A stretch of 64,000 nucleotides of DNA from Streptomyces venezuelae (GCF_008642375.1 NZ_CP029194.1:6441001-6505000), one strand, 5' to 3'. Shown: positions 34,428-42,004, numbered from the stretch's first letter. Numbers and translations are program-made. The notes: generated by a model not told the origin, from the sequence alone.

Positions 34428-35069
34428 GTGAGTGCCGTTCCCGTACCCCAGCCCCGGGCCGCCCGAGTGGCCGTCCCCACCGGCGGCCGCCGCAGCCTGG
34501 CCGCGGCCCTCCTCCTCGGCGCCCTCGGTGCCACCGTCGTCCTGCTCTCCGCCGGCCAGATCTGGGCGGAGGGCACCGCGTCCGTCGGTGGCGGCACCGT
34601 CCCCGTCGAGGCCGACGGCAGCGCCGTCACCGGAGTGCCGACCGCCCTCGCGATCGTCGGACTCGCCGCGCTCTTCGCCGTCTTCGCCGTCCGGCGCACC
34701 GGCCGCACCCTCGTCGCCGCGCTCCTCGCCCTGAGCGGCGCGGGCGCCGCGCTCGCCGCCGTCCTCGGCGCCTCCGACAGCGCCGCGCTCGACGCCGAGG
34801 CCGCCCGGATCAGTGGCGACACGGCCGCCGCCGTGGCCGGTCTGACCCACACCGCCTGGCCGTACGTCACGGCCGCCGGCGCCGTCCTCATCCTGCTCGC
34901 CGGCCTCCTCGCGCTGCGCTTCGGCACGATCTGGCCGGCGATGGGCGGCCGCTACGAGCGGTCCGGCACCCCGCGCGCCGCGCGCAAGGCCCCCACCGTC
35001 GACCCGGACCGGCCCGAGGACCTCTGGAAGGCCCTGGACCGCGGCGAGGACCCCACCCGGGGCGAGTGA
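34428..35069 (+). CDS. Trp biosynthesis-associated membrane protein (TIGR02234 type)
   Basis: A 213-residue protein with four hydrophobic segments, the first SLAAALLLGALGATVVLLSAGQIW. Actinobacteria carry this family next to trp genes, and TIGR02234 is the name I recall. The C-terminal ~45 residues are polar. The GTG at 34428 is preferred to GTG 34419 because the GGGG element is closer to the normal spacing. It lies 23 bases after trpE. Function unknown. A 13-bp tandem repeat begins two bases after its stop. Confidence 0.85.
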   Translation: MSAVPVPQPRAARVAVPTGGRRSLAAALLLGALGATVVLLSAGQIWAEGTASVGGGTVPVEADGSAVTGVPTALAIVGLAALFAVFAVRRTGRTLVAALLALSGAGAALAAVLGASDSAALDAEAARISGDTAAAVAGLTHTAWPYVTAAGAVLILLAGLLALRFGTIWPAMGGRYERSGTPRAARKAPTVDPDRPEDLWKALDRGEDPTRGE

Positions 35070-35071
35070 CC

Positions 35072-35227
35072 GACCGGAGCGCCCGACCGGAGCGCCCGAC
35101 CGGAGCGCCCGACCGGAGCGCCCGACCGGAGCGCCCGACCGGAGCGCCCGACCGGAGCGCCCGACCGGTGTGACCGACCGGTGTGACCGACCGGTCTGAC
35201 CCACCGGTGTGACCCACCCGTGTGACC
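35072..35227. repeat. 13-bp tandem repeat, twelve units
   Basis: Seven identical copies of GACCGGAGCGCCC (35072-35162) are followed by five diverged copies, mostly GACCGGTGTGACC (35163-35227). The diverged half contains the palindrome ACCGGT. The unit length is not a multiple of three, and the array is outside any gene, two bases after the TIGR02234-type stop. Confidence 0.93.
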
Positions 35228-35390
35228 GACCGCAGGCCGGTCGGAGAGTTCGGCCGGAGGGGCGCTCCGCGACGCGTGATCGTCCGGGGACCCCCGATTC
35301 ATCCTCGCGCGCCCGTGTGCGGGACAATGGGCACCGAGTGTCCGCGCACGCGAGACCTCACCATCGAGCAACTGCAACGAGGAGCAACTC
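35228..35390 (+). promoter_or_regulatory. Promoter region of the HGxxPAAW gene
   Basis: After the 13-bp array, this spacer has a GACAAT -10-like box at 35323-35328 and a GAGGAG ribosome site just before the ATG at 35391. No -35 stands out. No gene is seen here. Confidence 0.4.
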
Positions 35391-35645
35391 ATGGCGGGCA
35401 GCGCCCACGGACACACCCCGGCCGCCTGGACCGGTGTCATCATCTCCTTCATCGGCTTCTGCATCGCCGGCGTCTTCATGGTGGCCGCCAACCAGCCCGG
35501 ATTCTGGGCGGGCGTGGGTGTCATCGTCCTCGGCGGCATCGTCGGCGGAGCGATGAAGATCGCGGGCCTCGGCATGCCGAAGGAGTCGGCGGCCGTCGCC
35601 GCCGCCCGCGAGGCCGCGACCGCGACCGCGCGGGCCCGCGCCTGA
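35391..35645 (+). CDS. HGxxPAAW family small membrane protein
   Basis: An 84-residue protein with the name-giving motif HGHTPAAW at residues 5-12. Two hydrophobic segments follow (TGVIISFIGFCIAGVFMVAA and FWAGVGVIVLGGIVGGAMKIAGL). The C-terminus is Ala-rich (AVAAAREAATATARARA). This family is confined to actinomycetes and is often near trp genes; no function is known. The ATG has GAGGAG upstream. A strong hairpin follows the gene. Confidence 0.85.
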   Translation: MAGSAHGHTPAAWTGVIISFIGFCIAGVFMVAANQPGFWAGVGVIVLGGIVGGAMKIAGLGMPKESAAVAAAREAATATARARA

Positions 35646-35661
35646 CGCGACACGCAGCACC

Positions 35662-35698
35662 CGAGAGCGCAGTCCGGCCGTGCCGGGCTGCGCTCTCG
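35662..35698 (+). terminator. Terminator after the HGxxPAAW gene
   Basis: A 16-bp stem with one G-T pair, arms 35662-35677 and 35683-35698, with a 5-base loop. Confidence 0.85.
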
Positions 35699-35722
35699 CG
35701 CGTCAGGGGCGAGAATCACCGG

Positions 35723-36298
35723 GTGGACCCGCAGCCGACGGCCGAAGCCGAGACCGACGAACCTCTCGCCCGACCGGGTGAATCCGCCCGGGCGGATGCT
35801 CCGGGCCCGGCCGCGCCCACAGGACCGGCGGTACCTCCCGGTCTCCCGGTCCTCCCCGGCCCCCCGGCACTCCACGCGTTTCCCGCTCCGCCCCCGCCAC
35901 GGCCGCTCGCCCGGCGGCTCCTCGCGCCGGTCGCGACCCTCGCCGGGGTCGCCGCCGCCTTCGCCTACGTCGGGGCCGTCGACCCCAACGAACCCGGGCA
36001 CTACCCCGTCTGCCCCATGCTCCGCTTCGCCGGCGTCCTCTGCCCTGGGTGCGGCGGACTCCGCAGCGCCCACGCCTTCGTCCACGGCGATCTCCCGGCG
36101 GCCCTGGGCGCGAACGCCCTCGCCGTCGTCGGCTACGGCGTCTTCGCCGTCGTCATGGTCCTGTGGCTGGTTCGCGCCGTGCGCGGGGTGCCGATGCGCC
36201 TCGCGATCTCCCCGGTCTGGTGGTGGGGGATCGGGGCCGCACTCGCCCTCTTCACCCTGGTCCGGAACCTCCCCTTCGGCTCGGCACTGGCCCCCTGA
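35723..36298 (+). CDS. DUF2752 membrane protein
   Basis: A 191-residue protein. The DUF2752 core is CPMLRFAGVLCPGCGGLRSAHAFVHGD, with the CPGCG element and a following His. The first ~65 residues are Pro-rich (LPVLPGPPALHAFPAPPPP) and polar, then three hydrophobic segments (LAGVAAAFAYVGAV, AVVGYGVFAVVMVLWLV, WWWGIGAALALFTLV). Start GTG 35723. The Cys-rich loop could bind metal or heme, but this is a guess. It precedes the trpC leader region. Confidence 0.85.
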   Translation: MDPQPTAEAETDEPLARPGESARADAPGPAAPTGPAVPPGLPVLPGPPALHAFPAPPPPRPLARRLLAPVATLAGVAAAFAYVGAVDPNEPGHYPVCPMLRFAGVLCPGCGGLRSAHAFVHGDLPAALGANALAVVGYGVFAVVMVLWLVRAVRGVPMRLAISPVWWWGIGAALALFTLVRNLPFGSALAP

Positions 36299-36327
36299 GG
36301 GGTCCGCGCGCTCCCGGTCAGACCCCT
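36298..36327 (+). terminator. Hairpin after the DUF2752 gene
   Basis: AGGGGTC at 36298-36304 pairs with GACCCCT at 36321-36327 around a 16-base loop. It touches the DUF2752 stop and could end that transcript before the trpC promoter. Confidence 0.45.
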
Positions 36328-36389
36328 GCGGGAGTCCCAGCAGGTGGGACGCCGCTCCGGCCGATGCGAGTCCGGGGCCGTCCTGCGGA

Positions 36390-36417
36390 TAGGATCGATG
36401 TGGCTGAACCTGGTTCA
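36390..36417 (+). promoter_or_regulatory. Candidate trpC promoter (-10) and 13-bp palindrome
   Basis: TAGGAT at 36390-36395 is a good -10 box 58 bases before the trpC GTG. Nine bases later begins the perfect palindrome TGAACC-T-GGTTCA (36405-36417), covering the predicted transcription start, the classical place for a repressor. No convincing -35 is seen. Confidence 0.5.
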
Positions 36418-36457
36418 TCATCACCATCACCGTCCCGGAAGGGGGCCCCTCGCGTGA
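36398..36457 (+). promoter_or_regulatory. Possible His-rich leader peptide upstream of trpC
   Basis: An ATG at 36398 opens a 19-codon frame, MWLNLVHHHHHRPGRGPLA, whose TGA (36455-36457) overlaps the trpC GTG (36454) as GTGA. Five consecutive His codons (CAT CAT CAC CAT CAC) include three CAT codons, which are rare in such a GC-rich genome; Trp is codon 2. This is the look of an attenuation leader, but for histidine and in front of trpC. Against it: no ribosome site precedes the ATG, and the TAGGAT box implies a start downstream of the ATG unless another promoter is used. Confidence 0.4.
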
Positions 36458-37263
36458 GTGTGCTCGACGAGATCATCGAAGGCGTACGCGCCGACCTCGC
36501 AGAGCGGCAGGCGCGGGTCACCCTCGACGAGCTCAAGGAGCGCGCCGCCAAGGCGCCGCAGGCCAAGGACGGCGTCGCCGCGCTGCGTGGCGACGGCGTC
36601 AAGGTGATCTGCGAGGTCAAGCGCTCCAGCCCGTCCAAGGGTGCGCTCGCCGCGATCGCCGATCCGGCCGGACTCGCCGCGGACTACGAGGCGGGCGGCG
36701 CGGCCGTCATCTCCGTCCTCACGGAGGAGCGCCGCTTCGGCGGCTCCCTCGCCGACCTGGAGGCCGTGCGCGCCCGGGTCGACATCCCCGTCCTGCGCAA
36801 GGACTTCATCGTCACCGCGTACCAGCTCTGGGAGGCCCGGGCGTACGGAGCGGATCTCGCGCTCCTCATCGTCGCCGCCCTGGAGCAGGAGGCGCTCGTC
36901 TCCCTCATCGAGCGTGCCGAGTCCATCGGGCTGACCCCGCTGGTCGAGGTCCACGACGAGGACGAGGTCGAGCGTGCCGTCGACGCGGGCGCCCGGATCA
37001 TCGGCGTCAATGCCCGCAACCTCAAGACCCTCAAGGTCGACCGCTCCACCTTCGAGCGCGTCGCCCCCGAGATCCCGGCGGGCATCGTCAAGATCGCCGA
37101 GTCCGGTGTCCGCGGCCCGCACGACCTGATCGCGTACGCCAACGCCGGCGCCGACGCGGTCCTGGTCGGCGAGTCCCTCGTCACCGGCCGCGACCCGAAG
37201 GCCGCCGTCGCCGACCTGGTCGCCGCCGGCGCCCACCCGGCGCTCCGCCACGGCCGGAGCTGA
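36454..37263 (+). CDS. trpC: Indole-3-glycerol phosphate synthase
   Basis: A (beta/alpha)8 enzyme that closes the indole ring (CdRP to IGP), 269 residues, monofunctional. CEVKRSSPSKG has the catalytic Lys pair region, VLRKDFIV the catalytic Lys, LTPLVEVHDEDE and GVNARNLKTL the later active-site loops, and IAESGV the phosphate site. The GTG has the purine-rich GGAAGGGGG upstream. Its start overlaps the stop of the His-rich frame. trpM follows eight bases after its stop. Confidence 0.97.
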   Translation: MSVLDEIIEGVRADLAERQARVTLDELKERAAKAPQAKDGVAALRGDGVKVICEVKRSSPSKGALAAIADPAGLAADYEAGGAAVISVLTEERRFGGSLADLEAVRARVDIPVLRKDFIVTAYQLWEARAYGADLALLIVAALEQEALVSLIERAESIGLTPLVEVHDEDEVERAVDAGARIIGVNARNLKTLKVDRSTFERVAPEIPAGIVKIAESGVRGPHDLIAYANAGADAVLVGESLVTGRDPKAAVADLVAAGAHPALRHGRS

Positions 37264-37270
37264 CCCCGCC

Positions 37271-37552
37271 ATGACCCTCGTCCGCGCCACGCCGACCGCC
37301 CTGGGCTCCGCCCCGGGCGGCCCGGTCGTGCCCGCGGACGCCTCGGGGCGCCGCGGCCGTCTCCGTACGGCCGCCGCCCCCGTCTCCAAGCACGCCCCGC
37401 TGGCCAGGGGCTGCCGACCGCGTGGCTGCCGCGCACCCGCCCGCCGTGTCCACGGCCGCCGGGTCCGGTACGTGATCGGCGACGAGCCGGGCCAGGTCAA
37501 CGGCATGCGATGGCGCCCGCGCCTCGCGCGCACCTTCACGTACGACGCATAG
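37271..37552 (+). CDS. trpM: TrpM-like small protein
   Basis: A 93-residue basic protein directly between trpC and trpB. In S. coelicolor a small gene at this place, trpM (63 residues), modulates tryptophan synthesis and differentiation; position and the compact Arg/Cys-rich core (LARGCRPRGCRAPARRVHG, then VRYVIGDEPGQVNGMRWR) support the call. The N-terminal ~40 residues read as a low-complexity extension; an internal GTG at residue 20 would shorten it. No enzymatic motif is seen. Confidence 0.6.
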   Translation: MTLVRATPTALGSAPGGPVVPADASGRRGRLRTAAAPVSKHAPLARGCRPRGCRAPARRVHGRRVRYVIGDEPGQVNGMRWRPRLARTFTYDA

Positions 37553-37892
37553 CCGACCCCCGAGCCGAGCCCGAGCAGCATGGGCCCGAACCCGGTCCGA
37601 GCTTCCGCCTCTGCTTCTGCCCGTGCCCACCTCTGGGTGGTCGCGCCGCCCGCCCTGCTGCCCACTCCCGTGTGGCCGCATCGCTTGCGCCGCTGCCCAC
37701 CCCCGTGTGGGCCACACCCTCCCCGAGAGGGGGGACCCCCAGCCAGCGGAACGACTGCCCACAACGGGCGGGTGGCGGCCCGCAACGGGCGCAGTACCGG
37801 CTATGGCGGTGCCGTACGTGAGGGGCTCGCGCGCATACCGTGACCATCAACCACACGTATCCCGGGGCATCCGCCCCGCGAGGAGCATCCGC
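37553..37892 (+). repeat. Spacer before trpB with a cluster of GC hairpins
   Basis: This 340-base stretch has no gene. It holds several small stem-loops made from related words: GCCCACTCCCGTGTGG (from 37659), GCCCACCCCCGTGTGGGC (37695-37712), CCCTCCCC-GAGA-GGGGGGA (about 37717-37736) and two ACGGGC elements near 37763-37795. The first two are a direct repeat 35 bp apart. A hairpin CGGGGC-ATCC-GCCCCG (37863-37878) stands just before the trpB ribosome site AGGAG (37881-37885). It resembles intergenic palindromic repeats of streptomycetes. Confidence 0.6.
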
Positions 37893-39131
37893 ATGTCCAG
37901 CGAGTTCTTCATTCCGGACCCGGAGGGTCAGGTTCCGACCGCCGAGGGCTACTTCGGTGCCTACGGCGGCAAGTTCATCCCGGAGGCGCTCGTCGCCGCG
38001 GTCGACGAGGTCGCCGTCGAGTACGACAAGGCCAAGTCCGACCCCGAGTTCGCCCGCGAGCTCAACGACCTCATGGTCAACTACACCGGCCGCCCGAGCG
38101 CCCTCACCGAGGTCCCCCGGTTCGCCGAGCACGCCGGCGGTGCCCGGATCTTCCTCAAGCGCGAGGACCTCAACCACACCGGCTCCCACAAGATCAACAA
38201 CGTGCTCGGTCAGGCCCTGCTGACCAAGCGCATGGGCAAGACGCGGGTCATCGCCGAGACCGGCGCCGGTCAGCACGGCGTGGCCACCGCCACCGCCTGC
38301 GCCCTCTTCGGTCTCGAATGCACCATCTACATGGGCGAGATCGACACCCAGCGCCAGGCCCTCAACGTGGCCCGGATGCGGATGCTCGGTGCCGAGGTCG
38401 TCGCCGTGAAGTCCGGCAGCCGCACCCTCAAGGACGCCATCAACGAGGCGTTCCGGGACTGGGTCGCCAACGTCGACAGGACGCACTACCTGTTCGGCAC
38501 CGTCGCGGGACCGCACCCCTTCCCCGCCATGGTCCGCGACTTCCACCGGGTCATCGGCGTCGAGGCCCGGCGCCAGATCCTGGAGCGCGCCGGCCGCCTC
38601 CCCGACGCGGCGATCGCCTGCGTCGGCGGCGGCTCCAACGCCATCGGCCTCTTCCACGCCTTCGTCCCCGACGCGGGCGTGCGCCTGATCGGCTGCGAGC
38701 CGGCCGGCCACGGCGTCGAGACCGGCGAGCACGCGGCCACCCTGACGGCCGGCGAGCCCGGCATCCTGCACGGCTCGCGCTCGTACGTCCTCCAGGACGA
38801 GGAGGGCCAGATCACCGAGCCGTACTCGATCTCGGCCGGCCTCGACTACCCGGGCATCGGCCCCGAGCACGCGTACCTCAAGGACAGCGGACGCGGCGAG
38901 TACCGCGCCGTCACCGACGACGCCGCCATGCAGGCACTGCGCCTGCTCTCCCGCACCGAGGGCATCATCCCGGCCATCGAGTCGGCACACGCCCTCGCGG
39001 GAGCCCTGGAGGTCGGCAAGGAGCTCGGCAAGGACGCGCTGCTCCTCGTCAACCTCTCCGGGCGCGGCGACAAGGACATGGACACGGCCGCCCGCTACTT
39101 CGGCCTGTACGACGGGGAGGGCTCCAAGTGA
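37893..39131 (+). CDS. trpB: Tryptophan synthase beta chain
   Basis: The PLP subunit that joins indole and serine, 412 residues. LNHTGSHKINNVLGQALL carries the Schiff-base Lys100; ETGAGQHGVATATACALFG and GGGSNAIG bind PLP. GAYGGKFIPEAL is the usual N-terminus. The ATG at 37893 has AGGAG seven bases upstream. Its stop overlaps the trpA GTG. The catalytic Glu of the indole site (around VGEI in FGLECTIYMGEID) and the COMM domain are intact. Confidence 0.97.
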   Translation: MSSEFFIPDPEGQVPTAEGYFGAYGGKFIPEALVAAVDEVAVEYDKAKSDPEFARELNDLMVNYTGRPSALTEVPRFAEHAGGARIFLKREDLNHTGSHKINNVLGQALLTKRMGKTRVIAETGAGQHGVATATACALFGLECTIYMGEIDTQRQALNVARMRMLGAEVVAVKSGSRTLKDAINEAFRDWVANVDRTHYLFGTVAGPHPFPAMVRDFHRVIGVEARRQILERAGRLPDAAIACVGGGSNAIGLFHAFVPDAGVRLIGCEPAGHGVETGEHAATLTAGEPGILHGSRSYVLQDEEGQITEPYSISAGLDYPGIGPEHAYLKDSGRGEYRAVTDDAAMQALRLLSRTEGIIPAIESAHALAGALEVGKELGKDALLLVNLSGRGDKDMDTAARYFGLYDGEGSK

Positions 39132-39949
39132 CGAGCGGAAACATCCAGCTGCTGAGCGAGACCCTCGCCAAGGCCAAGGCGGAGAACCGGGCCGCGCTCA
39201 TCGCGTACCTGCCGGCCGGCTTCCCGACCGTCGACGGCGGCATCGCGGCGATCAAGGCCGTCTTCGACGGCGGCGCCGATGTCGTCGAGGTCGGGCTCCC
39301 GCACAGCGACCCGGTCCTCGACGGGCCCGTCATCCAGACCGCCGACGACATCGCCCTGCGCGGCGGCGTCAAGATCGCCGACGTGATGCGGACGGTCAAG
39401 GAGGCCCACGAGGCCACCGGCAAGCCCGTCCTCGTCATGACGTACTGGAACCCGATCGACCGCTACGGCATCGAGCGCTTCACCGAGGAGCTCGCCGCGG
39501 CCGGCGGCGCTGGCTGCATCCTGCCCGACCTGCCGGTCCAGGAGTCCGCCGTCTGGCGGGAGCACGCCGACAAGCACGGTCTCGCCACCGTCTTCGTCGT
39601 CGCGCCCAGCAGCAAGGACGAGCGCCTCGCCACCATCACGGCGGCCGGCTCCGGTTTCGTCTACGCCGCCTCGCTCATGGGTGTCACCGGCACCCGCGAG
39701 TCGGTCGGCGAGCAGGCCGCCGACCTCGTCCGCCGCACCCGCGCCACCTCCGGGCTGCCGGTGTGCGTCGGGCTCGGCGTCTCCAACGCCACGCAGGCCA
39801 AGGAGGTCGCCGCCTTCGCCGACGGCGTCATCGTCGGCTCCGCCTTCGTGCAGCGGATCCTCGACGCCGATGGTGACGAGGCCGCCGGGCTCGCCGCCGT
39901 AAGGGAACTGGCGGGCGAACTCGCGGCGGGCGTGCGTCGCGTTTCGTAA
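39128..39949 (+). CDS. trpA: Tryptophan synthase alpha chain
   Basis: It cleaves indole-3-glycerol phosphate to give indole for TrpB. 273 residues from the GTG at 39128, which overlaps the trpB stop. Catalytic Glu54 and Asp65 lie in VVEVGLPHSDPVLDGPVIQ, 11 residues apart as in E. coli (49 and 60). IAYLPAGFPTVDGG is the normal start and GVTGTRESVG the flexible loop 6. A 30-bp palindrome ends the operon 20 bases downstream. Confidence 0.97.
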   Translation: MTSGNIQLLSETLAKAKAENRAALIAYLPAGFPTVDGGIAAIKAVFDGGADVVEVGLPHSDPVLDGPVIQTADDIALRGGVKIADVMRTVKEAHEATGKPVLVMTYWNPIDRYGIERFTEELAAAGGAGCILPDLPVQESAVWREHADKHGLATVFVVAPSSKDERLATITAAGSGFVYAASLMGVTGTRESVGEQAADLVRRTRATSGLPVCVGLGVSNATQAKEVAAFADGVIVGSAFVQRILDADGDEAAGLAAVRELAGELAAGVRRVS

Positions 39950-39969
39950 CCCATTTGGGTGGATCTGGG

Positions 39970-39999
39970 ACCGGGGAGGCACGTACGTGCCTCCCCGGT
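39970..39999 (+). terminator. 30-bp perfect palindrome after trpA
   Basis: Fifteen bases ACCGGGGAGGCACGT are followed at once by their exact complement in reverse, 39970-39999. As RNA it folds to a long stem ending the trp operon. It lies only 14 bases before the next GTG, so it may also affect that gene. Confidence 0.85.
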
Positions 40000-40013
40000 T
40001 CGTTGCTGTGGGC

Positions 40014-40871
40014 GTGAGCGAGAAGAACCGTGGTGACGGTAACCGGAGCGCGCGGGAGCGCCTCCAGCAGCAGCGCGAGCGTGACAAGGCCCGCGAGAAG
40101 CAGCGGCGCGTCCTCATCGTGTCGACGGCGGTGGTCGGCGTCCTGGGCCTGGCCGCGGTCGTCGGGGTGATCGCCGCCAACAGCGGCGACGACGGCGGAT
40201 CGGACAAGGCGGGGCCCGTGGTGGCGCCGACGGGGTCCGTCGAGGGCGACAAGCCCGCCATCCCCACGGGCAAGGCGGACGCCCCGTCGACGCTGGCGAT
40301 CTGGGAGGACTTCCGCTGCCCGGCGTGCGCCCAGTTCGAGAACGTCATGCGGGACACCATCCACGAGCTGGAGGCCGCCGGCGCGCTCAAGGCCGAGTAC
40401 CACCTCGCCACCCTCATCGACGGGAACATGGGCGGCAGCGGCTCGCTGCGCGCGGCGAACGCGGCCGCGTGCGCGCAGGACGCGGGGAAGTTCACCGCGT
40501 ACCACGACACGCTCTACATCAACCAGCCGCCGGAGACGGACGACGCCTTCGGGAAGAACGCCGAGCTGATCGAGCTGGCCGCGAAGGTGCCCGGGCTCGA
40601 CACGCCCGCGTTCCGCAGCTGTGTCGAGGACGGCACGCACGACAGCTGGGTGGAGAAGTCCAACGAGGCCTTCCGGAACGGCGGCTTCCGCGGCACGCCG
40701 TCCGTCCTCCTCAACGGCGAATCGATCTTCCCGACGAAGGGGAACGAGCAGATCTCCCCGGAGAACCTGAAGAAGTGGGTCGCCGAGGCCAACAAGGGCA
40801 AGAAGCCCGGCACGGCCTCTCCCTCGGCCCCCGCCGCCCCCTCCGCTCCCGCGGCTTCCCCGGCGGGTTAG
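40014..40871 (+). CDS. Membrane-anchored DsbA-like thioredoxin-fold protein (second copy)
   Basis: A 285-residue paralogue of the protein at 8709-9524. A charged start (SARERLQQQRERDKAREKQRR) precedes one membrane helix (VLIVSTAVVGVLGLAAVVGVIAA). The DsbA domain has active site CPAC in WEDFRCPACAQFENVMRD and cis-Pro in FRGTPSVLLNG. The C-terminus is a Ser/Ala/Pro tail. GTG 40014 is chosen; no clear ribosome site is present because the trp terminator lies immediately upstream. It is probably cotranscribed with lgt (64 bases). Confidence 0.88.
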   Translation: MSEKNRGDGNRSARERLQQQRERDKAREKQRRVLIVSTAVVGVLGLAAVVGVIAANSGDDGGSDKAGPVVAPTGSVEGDKPAIPTGKADAPSTLAIWEDFRCPACAQFENVMRDTIHELEAAGALKAEYHLATLIDGNMGGSGSLRAANAAACAQDAGKFTAYHDTLYINQPPETDDAFGKNAELIELAAKVPGLDTPAFRSCVEDGTHDSWVEKSNEAFRNGGFRGTPSVLLNGESIFPTKGNEQISPENLKKWVAEANKGKKPGTASPSAPAAPSAPAASPAG

Positions 40872-40935
40872 TTACCCATACGTTGCCGGGTGGGCTGCCG
40901 TCACGCCCGCCCGGCAGGGTAGCGTCGGTCCTGCC

Positions 40936-41928
40936 ATGGACCTTGCCTACATTCCCAGCCCGTCGACCGGCGTGATCAACCTCGGACCGATCCCGCTGCG
41001 CGGCTATGCCTTCTGCATCATCATCGGTGTCTTCGTCGCCGTCTGGTACGGCAACAAGCGCTGGATCGCCCGGGGCGGCACCGCCGGCACCGTGGCCGAC
41101 ATCGCCGTCTGGGCGGTGCCCTTCGGCCTCGTCGGCGGACGCCTCTACCACGTGATCACCGACTACCAGCTGTACTTCAGCGAGGGTGAGAACTGGGTCG
41201 ACGCCTTCAAGATCTGGGAGGGCGGCCTCGGTATCTGGGGCGCCATCGCGTTCGGCGCGGTGGGTGCCTGGATCGGCTGCCGACGCCGGGGCATCCCGCT
41301 TCCGGCGTACGCGGACGCCATCGCGCCCGGTATCGCTCTCGCCCAGGCCATCGGCCGCTGGGGCAACTGGTTCAACCAGGAGCTCTACGGCAAGCCGACC
41401 GACCTGCCCTGGGCGCTGAAGATCACCGAGAGCGCGAACCGCGAGGCCGGGCTCTACCACCCGACCTTCCTCTACGAGTCGCTCTGGTGCGTCGGCGTCG
41501 CCGTCCTCGTGGTCTGGGCCGACCGCCGCTTCAAGCTCGGCCACGGGCGCGCCTTCGCGCTGTACGTCGCCGCGTACTGCGCGGGCCGCGGCTGGATCGA
41601 GTACATGCGCGTCGACGAGGCGCACCACATCCTCGGCCTCCGGCTGAACGTGTGGACGGCGATCATCGTCTTCCTGCTCGCGGTGACCTACATGGTGATC
41701 TCGGCGCGGATCCGGCCGGGCCGCGAGGAGATCGTGGAGCCCAGGGCCGAGAAGGCGGGGACGGCCGGGGAGGGCGCGACGGGCGTCGACGCCGATGTCG
41801 ACGCCGACTTCGACGCGGACTTCGACTCCGACGCGTCCGAGGACGCCGTCTCCGGCGCGGTCCCGGACTCCGACGAGGACGTGGACCACGGCGCCGGCAA
41901 CGGCGCCGGATCGGCCACCAAGGGCTGA
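40936..41928 (+). CDS. lgt: Prolipoprotein diacylglyceryl transferase
   Basis: It attaches diacylglycerol to the lipobox Cys of prolipoproteins, the step before LspA. 330 residues, seven membrane segments. The Lgt signature is GRWGNWFNQELYGKPT, with HPTFLYESLW and GRGWIEYMRVDE. RGYAFCIIIGVFVAV is the early helix. The last ~70 residues are a highly acidic tail (DADFDADFDSDASED) beyond the end of the E. coli enzyme; acidic tails occur in some actinobacterial Lgt. Confidence 0.95.
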   Translation: MDLAYIPSPSTGVINLGPIPLRGYAFCIIIGVFVAVWYGNKRWIARGGTAGTVADIAVWAVPFGLVGGRLYHVITDYQLYFSEGENWVDAFKIWEGGLGIWGAIAFGAVGAWIGCRRRGIPLPAYADAIAPGIALAQAIGRWGNWFNQELYGKPTDLPWALKITESANREAGLYHPTFLYESLWCVGVAVLVVWADRRFKLGHGRAFALYVAAYCAGRGWIEYMRVDEAHHILGLRLNVWTAIIVFLLAVTYMVISARIRPGREEIVEPRAEKAGTAGEGATGVDADVDADFDADFDSDASEDAVSGAVPDSDEDVDHGAGNGAGSATKG

Positions 41929-41942
41929 TCCTCAGTCGTCGC

Positions 41943-41976
41943 AGGGCCGCCGGGACCGAGAGGTTCCGGCGGCCCT
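41943..41976 (+). terminator. Terminator of lgt
   Basis: A 15-bp stem with one G-T pair (41943-41957 with 41962-41976), GAGA tetraloop, followed by TTT. It also faces the convergent CitE gene. Confidence 0.9.
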
Positions 41977-42004
41977 TTCACGTGTACGGCGGTGGCGCGG
42001 GAGG

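Noticed and set aside
35072..35227. Possible CRISPR array
   Set aside because: Units are contiguous 13-mers without spacers, and no cas genes are near.
37840..38223. A frame starting at GTG 37840 and overlapping trpB
   Set aside because: It is out of frame with trpB, has no ribosome site and becomes low-complexity within trpB.
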